Made by a program: the position numbers and the translations under genes. 64,000 nt of DNA from Corallochytrium limacisporum (lineage: Eukaryota > Opisthokonta): NCBI GenBank assembly GCA_002811645.1, contig PDIP01000017.1, positions 108,027 to 172,026 of the forward strand, read 5' to 3'. Each line of letters opens with the position of its first letter. The first letter of the stretch is position 1. This document shows, in pieces, positions 50,866 through 58,849 of the stretch. The notes beneath the pieces were generated by a model that was not told the origin of the DNA, ran no database searches, and saw nothing but the letters and a program-made list of their open reading frames with translations.

Positions 50866-51882
50866 TCAGGGATTCTTAAAGGACCAAATTTTTACCAAAG
50901 CATCGTCACCGGCTGAGGCCAACAGGGCCTCTCCAGTCTCGCTAACGTGTTGGTTCCAGCACACTCCATTGACATCCATGTCATGCGCATGAGCTTGGTT
51001 AGCAAGCCTGTACCAGCCACCACCGTCTTCAGTGATCTTGGTGCTACCTTCTTCATAGGCAAAAATTTGTATACTGTCATCAGCTCCTGCGGCTGCAATC
51101 AGATTTAGCTCATGGTGCCAACTCACGCTATAGATCGCACGTGTGAAGAACCCGCTGAGTATGGCGACGCAGCGCCACTCATCGTAGTTCCTTTTGTCAG
51201 TGCACTTCCAAATCCGCAGCGTCTTATCATCGCTGACTGTAGCAATCTGCGTTCCGTCTTTGTTCCAGTCGAAGGCCCAAACAGTGGATTCATGTCCGGT
51301 CAAAGTGACGTAGCACTCAAAGTCGTCGTCATCCTCACGATGCAGACGAACTGTGTCGTCGTATGAGGCCGAACCCAAGATTTCTTCCTCCGGGTGCCAC
51401 TTGATGAACTTAACGTCCTGCGTGTGGTAAGTAAGCACTCCGACACACTCAAATTCCGCATCTTCGTCCGCTTCCCAAATCCAGACACTTTTATCACGGG
51501 AACAACTAGCTAACAGCTGTCCGTTCGGCGACCACGCAGTGCATTTGATTTCGTTCTCATGTCCCTCTAATTGTGCTACACATTCAAAATCGGCAATCAT
51601 TCCTTCGCCTTGCGCCTCCCAAACACAGATCATTGAGTCAAACGAACCGGAAGCAATCCTACGTCCGTCTGGGCTCCAGGATGCGAATCTCACAGTCCGA
51701 GTGTGTCCCTGCTCCAGCGCATCTCCATGGGTCCATCCCTTATCAGGTGTGTTCACCCACAAACGTACGCTCTTGTCGCTGCTTGTGCTGGCCAAAATCG
51801 TGCCTGACGGGTTCCATTGCACGCACCAAACCCGTTCGTAGTGCCCACTCAAAGAGGCCACTTGCTTCAGTTCGGGACCCAT
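50866..51882 (-). CDS. CIAO1: Cytosolic iron-sulfur assembly WD protein CIAO1/Cia1
   Basis: 338 aa, seven WD40 blades. Repeats start GHYERVWCVQWNPSG, GHTRTVRFASWSPDG, GHENEIKCTAWSPNG, HTQDVKFIKWHPE, GHESTVWAFDWNKDG, then FTRAIYSVSWHHEL and HDMDVNGVCWNQH. Each blade ends in a W-D-type strand (SVRLWV, MICVWE, SVWIWE, TVRLHR, TLRIWK). The order and the VWCVQWNPSG start are typical of CIAO1, the targeting platform that hands Fe-S clusters to nuclear and cytosolic apoproteins with MMS19 and CIAO2. The length is close to human CIAO1 (339). Confidence 0.95.
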   Translation of the reverse strand: MGPELKQVASLSGHYERVWCVQWNPSGTILASTSSDKSVRLWVNTPDKGWTHGDALEQGHTRTVRFASWSPDGRRIASGSFDSMICVWEAQGEGMIADFECVAQLEGHENEIKCTAWSPNGQLLASCSRDKSVWIWEADEDAEFECVGVLTYHTQDVKFIKWHPEEEILGSASYDDTVRLHREDDDDFECYVTLTGHESTVWAFDWNKDGTQIATVSDDKTLRIWKCTDKRNYDEWRCVAILSGFFTRAIYSVSWHHELNLIAAAGADDSIQIFAYEEGSTKITEDGGGWYRLANQAHAHDMDVNGVCWNQHVSETGEALLASAGDDALVKIWSFKNP

Positions 51883-52188
51883 ACTGTAATTTACTGTCCA
51901 GTTTCCCTTATCTAATTTTTTGTCTGCAAGAGATCGGTGGATGCTCTATTACTGATAGTAAAGATGTAGATGTTTACGTACCCTTATTTGCGCATAGTGG
52001 TGGCTTCCAAGGGAATAGGCAGCCGTTTATTTGATCTGTTCTAACTTTGTTTCTTGGACCTCAGACGGGCGTGCACACGAGCCCTCCCCGGTTGTGTTTC
52101 CCGCAGGGGAGGCGGAGGGGGGTGAGGGCCCCACCGAAACATTGTCTTTTGATGCGCCCCTACGCGACGCAGGTTGGGTGTGTTCAAG
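51883..52188. other. Short intergenic region
   Basis: 306 bases between the CIAO1 start and the stop of the gene at 52189. A G/C-rich run near 52090-52130. No feature is supported. Confidence 0.5.
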
Positions 52189-53478
52189 TCATGTTGGAGA
52201 GTGAATTCGCTTTATGTCTGGTATCCTCCTACAACTAGAGTAATCCAAGTAGATGTGTGTTCCATCACGGAGATTCTGCACGGTCCAGCCGCTCAGCTCT
52301 ACATGATCGCCTTGAGTGATAGATACAGGTGCAATTGTCTCTGCAGGACCAGGAAGCAGGACAGTGCATGACTCTCTTTCTTTGGCATGGGTGCCCATTG
52401 CGACTTTGAACCCACACGTTTCTGTGACCGATGACACCACCATCACATTCGATGCCTCTGCCGCAATCCCTTGTGCTCTAACAGTGCCCGCTACTGCTCT
52501 ATGTCTTTCTAGTCTGAGATCTGAATGCCAGCGCAGTATTGCTGCAGATAGTTCACTCGCCTTGCCACCCGGAATGAACTTATTCTTTCGAGTCGAGTCT
52601 GAATGGTTGATGCCTACCTGAATTTCTGAGCCATCTGTTGGGGTTGAAGGCCGCATCAGCTTTGATCGCCAGTCAGTTTGGAGCGGTTCATAACCCCGCT
52701 GTGTCTCATGCTCAGGTCCTTTCTGCGAATCAAATTGACTATCATCCACAATCTCACTGATCTGCTTGCTATGCTGAGAGTGCTGGTCAAATTGGCTGCT
52801 TTCATTGATGTCGCACGATTCTGCCAATTCGTCATCCTGACACGACTCTGGTATTGCACAAAGAAGAGGGGAAGGACCTCCTAGAGCCTTACGTTTCGCT
52901 TTCGCATTATATTCTTTAGGCGTCGTCGTCCTACCATCACAATGCAAGCTGTCAGAACTAACGATACTGTCGTTTAACCCCGCCAGGGCATGTACAGAGC
53001 TCTGGTGTACGTCAGGTGTTACTTGAATAGTCTGGTGTCGTGGTTTCTTGGTCTTCTGGAGTGTTTCCGGAGTCTCTGGAATCTGCCTGGGCTGTCTGCT
53101 TTGGAATGCTCTCTTCAGCCTATTCATAACATCTCCATCATCATCAAAGGACGAGATGCTACCAATTGAACTATTTTGGACATCAACTTCCTGAGAATCA
53201 GGAATGATCCCATGTTCAAGGCCCCGTTTTGGTGTCACTGTTGTGCCAGAGAGTTGAGTATCAGCCGTTCCCCTAAAATCGGAGCCCGCAGTAGAGTTTT
53301 GGGTACCTATTAATCTAGGACCATGCGCTTTTACTAAATTTTCACTGTCTTCGATACCTTCTGACTGTCCTGGTACATCCTGACCTTCGCCATCACTGTC
53401 CGAGAAATCAATTTCAACTGCTGGTGATTCGCTCATGTTTTCCACCGATTCCTTGTTGCATATGTTTCTCCTGGTCAT
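52189..53478 (-). CDS. Unrecognised nuclear-type protein with E2F/CHR promoter
   Basis: 429 aa from the ATG at 53478 (393 + stop-context alternative start MSESPAVEID at 53436). The N-terminal two-thirds are acidic and Ser-rich, with SDSDGEG, IIPDSQE, IPETPETL and KKPR, typical of disordered DNA-repair or chromatin scaffolds. The C-terminal 120 residues look folded: a helix (KASELSAAILRWHSDLRLERH) then beta-rich sequence (AGTVRAQGIAAEASNVMVV, VELSGWTVQNLRDGTHIYLDYSSCRRI), which could be an OB fold. I do not recognise the family. The composite promoter site at 53607-53625 suggests S/G2-phase expression. The frame is open to 53565 with TTG only. Confidence 0.7.
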   Translation of the reverse strand: MTRRNICNKESVENMSESPAVEIDFSDSDGEGQDVPGQSEGIEDSENLVKAHGPRLIGTQNSTAGSDFRGTADTQLSGTTVTPKRGLEHGIIPDSQEVDVQNSSIGSISSFDDDGDVMNRLKRAFQSRQPRQIPETPETLQKTKKPRHQTIQVTPDVHQSSVHALAGLNDSIVSSDSLHCDGRTTTPKEYNAKAKRKALGGPSPLLCAIPESCQDDELAESCDINESSQFDQHSQHSKQISEIVDDSQFDSQKGPEHETQRGYEPLQTDWRSKLMRPSTPTDGSEIQVGINHSDSTRKNKFIPGGKASELSAAILRWHSDLRLERHRAVAGTVRAQGIAAEASNVMVVSSVTETCGFKVAMGTHAKERESCTVLLPGPAETIAPVSITQGDHVELSGWTVQNLRDGTHIYLDYSSCRRIPDIKRIHSPT

Positions 53479-53911
53479 GGCACCCACATCATGACCTCTT
53501 ATTCGTGAATCACAGCATGAATTTGGTTGTACAGAAACAGACACATCAATGGTCACAAAGCTCAAGTTCCGTCAACTACCTTGCGAGGGTCCTGAGACCC
53601 ACCCGCTCAAACCTTTCGCGCCACCCACTGCAGCAGCCCTCATTTCAGCGTTGGAAATATTGATTAAAGCTGGCCCTTGGTTAACTGAATCTGGCGGAAC
53701 TGCGTACTCCCTCTCTTTTCTGGGGGCGGACCCGTATTGAACGTATTGCTGCGCAGATTACTCATCGTCCCCGACAACCCCAACCGCTCTCAGGCGCAGG
53801 GACAGAATTGGAGCAAGTATCCATGCCGGAGAAGCAAAAAGGTATTTGAAAAACATTCGATCTTTACCCCCAACTGAAATAGCCATTAATCAGTAACTGA
53901 CACATGACCAA
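53479..53911. other. Divergent promoter, 52-kb gene and membrane protein
   Basis: 433 bases. It holds the E2F/CHR-like module (53607-53625) and TATTGATT at 53658-53665, the same two elements found near each other upstream of the genes at 2588 and 14355. Confidence 0.6.
53607..53625 (-). promoter_or_regulatory. Composite E2F/CHR-like element
   Basis: On the minus strand reads GGTGGCGCGAAAGGTTTGA, 19 bases identical to 14203-14221. It lies about 130-190 bases upstream of the start codons at 53478 and 53436. The next base is G, so the CHR half is TTTGAG here instead of TTTGAA. Confidence 0.55.
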
Positions 53912-54691
53912 ATGCCGTCCAAAAAATCTGCAAACGGGGCCGGGAAGAGGGCAAAACAGGTCGGTGTGGCCTGGCTTCATGACTTTGTCGTCGCGCACCT
54001 ACTCCACACTGTGATCTGTGCCACCACGCTCCTCTATTTCGTCGATACTTTAGGTGGACTTGGTCATTGCTATTTCTTTCTTTCAGCATTTTATTGCACC
54101 TGGGTCATTGCACTTGCCGTCGTCCGGGGCTACGACGAGTGGCTGAGTGCATTCACATATGTTTTGCCTCTAAGCATCTTCCAGGTATGGCCTGACTGGT
54201 TCCTGGCTTCCCATATCGGCACCCTAGAGTTTGCAGTTAAAGATTTCTACATGATCGGACCAGTTCCTGCATTTATGGCGCTCATGTGGACCACACCGAT
54301 CTTTGTTTCCGTTATGCAGGGAGTTGCTGCGGAAAAGATGGGGTACAATGGAGCCTTGGTGTCAGCCTTGACTGCTACCACTATCTTTGGCATCTCCGAG
54401 CAAGTGATGTCCATGTGCTGGTATCAGGTCAATGTTCGAGTCACCTTCACTATCTTTGAAGGGATGCACCCTGTGGCTTTGTATGTCATCCCCGCAGAGC
54501 TTCTATTAGGCTTGGTGGCCTTTCAAGTGCACAAGTACTATATCAGCCAGTATCGACCATGGAATGGTCTGCCTCAGAAAGTTCTGGCTGCTCTGATGAC
54601 TTCAGTAATGTATCTTGGCTGCATGGCCTTCTTCTGGTCCCTCATTGAAGACGGATTTCCTAGTAAGGACATTCGGTGGATTGATGTTTGA
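53912..54691 (+). CDS. Polytopic membrane protein of unknown function
   Basis: 259 aa. A basic N-terminus (KKSANGAGKRAKQ) precedes about seven membrane segments: FVVAHLLHTVICATTLLYFV, CYFFLSAFYCTWVIALAVV, WLSAFTYVLPLSIFQVW, YMIGPVPAFMALMWTTPIFV, ALVSALTATTIFGISEQVM, VALYVIPAELLLGLVAFQV and VLAALMTSVMYLGCMAFFW. Conserved-looking polar residues are YDEW, WPDWFL, EQVMSMCWYQVN and EGMHP. The positive N-terminus suggests it stays cytosolic. I do not recognise the family. It is divergent from the E2F/CHR-controlled gene and convergent with the PQQ-type gene (88 bases between stops). Confidence 0.8.
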   Translation: MPSKKSANGAGKRAKQVGVAWLHDFVVAHLLHTVICATTLLYFVDTLGGLGHCYFFLSAFYCTWVIALAVVRGYDEWLSAFTYVLPLSIFQVWPDWFLASHIGTLEFAVKDFYMIGPVPAFMALMWTTPIFVSVMQGVAAEKMGYNGALVSALTATTIFGISEQVMSMCWYQVNVRVTFTIFEGMHPVALYVIPAELLLGLVAFQVHKYYISQYRPWNGLPQKVLAALMTSVMYLGCMAFFWSLIEDGFPSKDIRWIDV

Positions 54692-54778
54692 AACCTGGAG
54701 CTCCAATACACAAAAACTTCATATCTTTCCTCTAATTTTCACTTTAAATTTACAGAGAGGGCATCTGATGTAGCAATT

Positions 54779-56398
54779 TCATCCTCTTGTGCAGCAGAGG
54801 ACTACCAGAATTACAATGGCGGGGGAGATTATTCCAAAACGAGAGCCATAGACCGCAGAACCGCCGCCGCTGCAGTCAGAACCATCTGCCTCGTCGAGCA
54901 TCTCTGAGTTGGCAGAGATGAACGGGACGCGGTCCTTGGCAAACACAACATACTCAGCGTACTTGGACATCTCAGCGGCCGTAACAGAGGCACAGACACC
55001 GTCGGGATTCCCCGAGAAGTAGGTTTCGGTGCAGGATTGACAGTCAGTCGAAGATGAATCAGCGGAGCACTCGCTGGAGCAGAAGGTCTGGATTGCAGTC
55101 ATGCATTCCGCAGCCCCGTTGCAGTGGTAGTTACCCACGAGACGGAAAAGTCCAGTGCCAGTGGCTATGTAGGTGTCCCGATACCACCGATCGGTTGTGA
55201 ATCCAAGGATAAAAGATGGTGTCCCGGATGAGCAAGGGATCGGCGTATCTGAGCCACAGACGCTGTTCACAGTGGCGGCAGAGAATGTGGTGGGATCAGC
55301 CTCGTACAGGCCCGAAAACAGGTCAGCAAAGACATAGTTACCTTCAGTGGAGTCATCGCGGCCAGAGCGAATGAAGACACCCCCTGTTACAGAATCAGCA
55401 ACGTCACCGTTGTCAGTGTGGTCATAAGTAATAATGGGCTCAGTGTGGCTGGCCTCATTGTACAAACTGACATCGGGGCTCGCTTCAAAGGTACCCTCAA
55501 AGCGCTTCCAGCCGAAGTTGTTGCCAGGTTCCACAAGGTCGATCTCCTCCTGGGTGTCTTGACCGACATCACCACACAGCAGGGCATGAGGTGAAGCCAC
55601 ATCAAAGCTGCAGCGGTATGGGTTGCGGAAGCCAAGCGCATAGATCTCAGGCAGGAAATTCCTATCGTCAATGAAAGGGTTACCGGATGCGGCTGGACTG
55701 GGGAACACATTGCCACTACTGGGGTCAAGCCGCAGTATCTTTCCAAAAGGAGACTGTGGATTTTGAGCCAGGTTGTTGGGGTCGAGTGCACCACCACCGT
55801 CACCCAGAGCGATATACAGGAAGTTAGCATCTTCGTCAGAGCGACCAAAGGACATGAAGCCGCCATTGTGGTTAGACGCAGGCTGTTGTAGGACTAGGAC
55901 ATCACGAATGCGACTGCAGTCACTCCCGCCATCTCCGCTCGCGGAAAACTCGGAAACGACAGTGAGGTGATCGTATATGCATGCGACATCCTCGTCGGCG
56001 TTTTCATCGCAAGCGCTGTGGAGACATCCCGTGGTCTTGCAGGTCTGTGCAAGTTCAGGGCGGAGGGTCTCGGAACTTGAGTAGTGCACAAAGTACCGAT
56101 CTGGCACTGTCGGATGTGCGGCAATGTCGAAGGCACCCCTCTCTGTCCGCTCCTCGAAGTCTACAATGTTAGATATATCCAGAAGCAGGCCCTCATTGGT
56201 CAGAGCTCCATCGCCCTTGTTTACGGCAAAAGCACGGACGGTGCCGGTCTGAGTCAAGGCTGCAATCTTTTCCCCCGCGTCGAGCAGGGTTGTAGTCGCA
56301 AGGTAAGGAGCACCATCCAGGTTTTCGGATACCAAGTGGACACATAGATCTCTGGCTATGACCGTGCCAATCAGCACGGCAATAACCCAGTAGATCAT
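54779..56398 (-). CDS. PQQ-dependent sugar dehydrogenase-like/HHIP-like protein, probably GPI-anchored
   Basis: 539 aa from the ATG at 56398, chosen because MIYWVIAVLIGTVIA is a signal peptide. The six-bladed soluble glucose dehydrogenase fold is seen in NHNGG (176-180, His candidate catalytic base), LGDGGG (198-203), NPFGKILRLDP-type ending PFGKILRLDP, GFRNPYR (256-262), DVGQ (277-280) and NNFGW (293-297). A Cys-rich domain follows (about 410-480). The C-terminus has a Ser/Gly spacer and a hydrophobic end (FGIISPAIVILVVLCC), the shape of a GPI-anchor signal. It should sit on the outer cell surface. Whether it binds PQQ or acts as a binding protein like HHIP is open. Confidence 0.85.
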   Translation of the reverse strand: MIYWVIAVLIGTVIARDLCVHLVSENLDGAPYLATTTLLDAGEKIAALTQTGTVRAFAVNKGDGALTNEGLLLDISNIVDFEERTERGAFDIAAHPTVPDRYFVHYSSSETLRPELAQTCKTTGCLHSACDENADEDVACIYDHLTVVSEFSASGDGGSDCSRIRDVLVLQQPASNHNGGFMSFGRSDEDANFLYIALGDGGGALDPNNLAQNPQSPFGKILRLDPSSGNVFPSPAASGNPFIDDRNFLPEIYALGFRNPYRCSFDVASPHALLCGDVGQDTQEEIDLVEPGNNFGWKRFEGTFEASPDVSLYNEASHTEPIITYDHTDNGDVADSVTGGVFIRSGRDDSTEGNYVFADLFSGLYEADPTTFSAATVNSVCGSDTPIPCSSGTPSFILGFTTDRWYRDTYIATGTGLFRLVGNYHCNGAAECMTAIQTFCSSECSADSSSTDCQSCTETYFSGNPDGVCASVTAAEMSKYAEYVVFAKDRVPFISANSEMLDEADGSDCSGGGSAVYGSRFGIISPAIVILVVLCCTRG

Positions 56399-57286
56399 AG
56401 TGCTTCGGAACGAAATCAATTTGCCGGCATGGCCGCCCAAAGAGTACTATCTCAAGGCATCCACACGCTCCGTAAGCACCGTGTGATTGGATTAAGTACG
56501 TTTGCAGATCGAGAACTTGAATGAACAACCAACGTATCCCCTGTCTAGAACTCTAGTGAGACTGATCTGTAGGCTACAAATCAGTGCCACCATTCAATGG
56601 GCTATGGTAACACCGCACCGACGTCTCTTTCGATCAACCGGACACATTCCAAACAAGGGGCGGTTTTCTCGCCTGGACTGAGTGCGCATTTAGTGCAGGG
56701 AGGTTCTTACGAAGCGGGCCCAACGTAACCGAGTGTATCGCGGTAAGAGATTTGGGCGATTGATGCCTACCGTCAATATCTTCAGTAGGAGGCTTCTACG
56801 CATTGCAAATTAATCATCGGAAACACATTGCTCTTCTCAGTTGGCACAATGTCATAGCCATGGTGTGCAGTTGTAAGCTGGCGACTTCGGACATTGAAAC
56901 TTCTGCGGGCCAGGTAAATCCTACGTTACCGTGTTCTTTGTAAACTATGCGGATGTAGGAGAGCTCGCAATCACACGTCCAGTAGGGAGGTGTTCGTCGT
57001 GCGTACACCAACTTCTTAGACCTGCGTTCTTCCTTCTTTGCTGAACAAACGCAAGACGACCACGAGAAGGAGAGCCAGAGAACACCCCGCCCCGGGGCCA
57101 AAAAAGGGGAACCGTCCAATTTTTGCGTATTTCCAGAGATCGCTGCGCAGCCCATTCGTGGTGGGGCCAGCGGTGGGGTTTCGGTGCGCAAACGATTTCC
57201 ACCCCTCAGTTTGGACTAGGTACGACGGAAATTATTGGTTTCTTTAATAGAAAATATTATTGATTAATATGTGAACAGGCAGAGGG
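56399..57286. other. Divergent/tail region before TrmH
   Basis: 888 bases. AT-rich end with TATTGATT at 57258-57265, immediately beyond the TrmH stop. The minus frames at 56814-57202 have no motif. Confidence 0.5.
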
Positions 57287-57937
57287 TCAGGTCTGTTCCG
57301 ATTGCTGCGGTTCCTGCTTTTGCTGGGTCAGTCGCTCTCTCTCGTCGCGTAATTTGCGACGTTTCTCACGTTTCAACAGATCATCCTCTGTGAGATTGTG
57401 CTCACCTTTCTGTTCCACTTCGGCCACGACGTATTTTTCACCTGTGCGTTCCGATTCTGTGAAGCCAGCCCAGCTTGTGTACCGGTGCAGCACAATTCCG
57501 GCGCTGACGACAACATTTAAGCTGGCCGTGGCGTTCCCGTACTGCGGAATGTATACAAAACGGTCGCAAATCTTACGCTGTGCATCATTGAGGCCTTGTC
57601 CTTCATTGCCTACTAAGAAGGCGGCATTTCCAGGCAAAAAAGCCCCATCACATGTGATACTGTGTGCTTCATCCATGATCTCTATTCCGTAAACGGTTGT
57701 GCTTCCTTGCTTCGTCAGGTACTCTTTCGCCTGTTCGTGGGTCTCGAATTCCTTCAGGTTAGCGTGCTTCGTGGTCCCCTTGTCTGAAAGTCCCATCCAT
57801 TTCCTCATGAGTTTCACGCTTCCTACCACTAGGATTTCCTTCGCGCCGAAGGCAGTGGCTGTCCGGACCAATCCACCAAGATTTCCCCTTGACTGCACAT
57901 TAGACAGGATGAAATACAATTTCGGCAGCCCACCCAT
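57287..57937 (-). CDS. TrmH/SpoU-family RNA 2'-O-methyltransferase
   Basis: 216 aa from the ATG at 57937. SPOUT motif 1 is NVQSRGNLGGLVRTATAFG (13-31) with the catalytic Arg. Motif 2 is LVGNEGQGL (108-116), and motif 3 is ASLNVVVSAGIVLH (138-151). This deep-trefoil knot group transfers methyl from SAM to the ribose 2'-OH of tRNA or rRNA, usually as a dimer. A highly charged C-terminal tail (KREKRRKLRDERERLTQQ) is likely an RNA-binding extension. The target cannot be told from sequence; Trm3/TARBP1-like Gm18 or an organellar rRNA site are both possible. Upstream codons to 58039 have only TTG. Confidence 0.9.
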   Translation of the reverse strand: MGGLPKLYFILSNVQSRGNLGGLVRTATAFGAKEILVVGSVKLMRKWMGLSDKGTTKHANLKEFETHEQAKEYLTKQGSTTVYGIEIMDEAHSITCDGAFLPGNAAFLVGNEGQGLNDAQRKICDRFVYIPQYGNATASLNVVVSAGIVLHRYTSWAGFTESERTGEKYVVAEVEQKGEHNLTEDDLLKREKRRKLRDERERLTQQKQEPQQSEQT

Positions 57938-58282
57938 GGTGTTCTCCTTCCTACTAGTGCGACCTCTACTTTGGCAACACAGTAGAATGAGCCAAGGCGC
58001 TTGGATGGCAAATAATGTCCCCCTGAAGTAGCCACCCAATGCCCACGAGGGATGACAGGTACCCTTGGGGGGGGGGGGGCTATATACTTCAGAAGAATGG
58101 TAGGTACTTCAGAACGAATGGGAGGGAGGTCCAGCCAAGGAATGTGCGTCCTTGTCGCGTATCCGAAACTTTTTTGCAAACAGGAGGTTGACCGAGTGAC
58201 CACGCGAACGTATGGCAAATTTGGGCGAGACGAAGCAACCATACCGATGTGGTGCCAATAGGGAGACACCACCACCAAAACG
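57938..58282. other. Short divergent promoter, TrmH and 188-aa gene
   Basis: 345 bases with a G13 run near 58067-58079. No other element is recognised. Confidence 0.5.
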
Positions 58283-58849
58283 ATGAACGTTTCCGCTTCA
58301 AGTTCAAGCGATGAAGAAATCGACAACTTCGAAAGGAAGCATGTCACACAAAGTGAAGACGATTATGAACCAGATCCCATGCCAGAGGATTATGATGCAT
58401 CCATCAGTTCACAGATGCCTAACATTATCATGGCAGTAGTTTTACTTGGGGTATGCCTCTATCTATATATCGCCGCCCTAGTTGTACCGGTCGACGAACT
58501 AGATGGACGCAGTCGCGGGGATGTTGCTAGCGAACATCTTCGGTATTTGATGTACGAAAAACTTCCTATACTGATTAAACGGTACAAAATTGACATGGAG
58601 ATGATTCTCATGTCCTTGGGTACAGCCGCTGCGCTTACAGCTGTGATCTTCCTCGTGCCTTTTGGACCCTCCACGGGCACTCAACCTCAATCAACAGCAG
58701 GAGCCAGTACTAGGGGGACAAAGGAAGAGAAGGCCTCGAGCTCCGCTTCTGCGGTCTACAGAGAGCGACAAAAGATGGCTAAGGATGGTGATCGATGGTG
58801 GATCGATAACTACCCAGCTGCAAATAGACCAGCAGCGCACAAAATATAG
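58283..58849 (+). CDS. Two-helix membrane protein of unknown function
   Basis: 188 aa. An acidic, Ser-rich N-terminus (SSSSDEEIDNFERK, YEPDPMPEDYD) precedes two membrane helices, NIIMAVVLLGVCLYLYIAALVV (about 47-68) and MILMSLGTAAALTAVIFLVPF (about 107-127). The loop between them carries YLMYEKLPILIKRYKID. The tail is basic and Ser-rich and ends DRWWIDNYPAANRPAAHKI. I recognise no family. The DEE-Ser cluster could be a casein-kinase target. It is divergent from the TrmH gene with 345 bases between starts. Confidence 0.7.
   Translation: MNVSASSSSDEEIDNFERKHVTQSEDDYEPDPMPEDYDASISSQMPNIIMAVVLLGVCLYLYIAALVVPVDELDGRSRGDVASEHLRYLMYEKLPILIKRYKIDMEMILMSLGTAAALTAVIFLVPFGPSTGTQPQSTAGASTRGTKEEKASSSASAVYRERQKMAKDGDRWWIDNYPAANRPAAHKI

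Noticed and set aside
56398-56440. Non-ATG (TTG) upstream extension of the PQQ-type gene, and similar extensions of other genes
   Set aside because: Eukaryotic initiation at TTG is not expected; the first ATG gives a signal peptide or better family alignment in each case.
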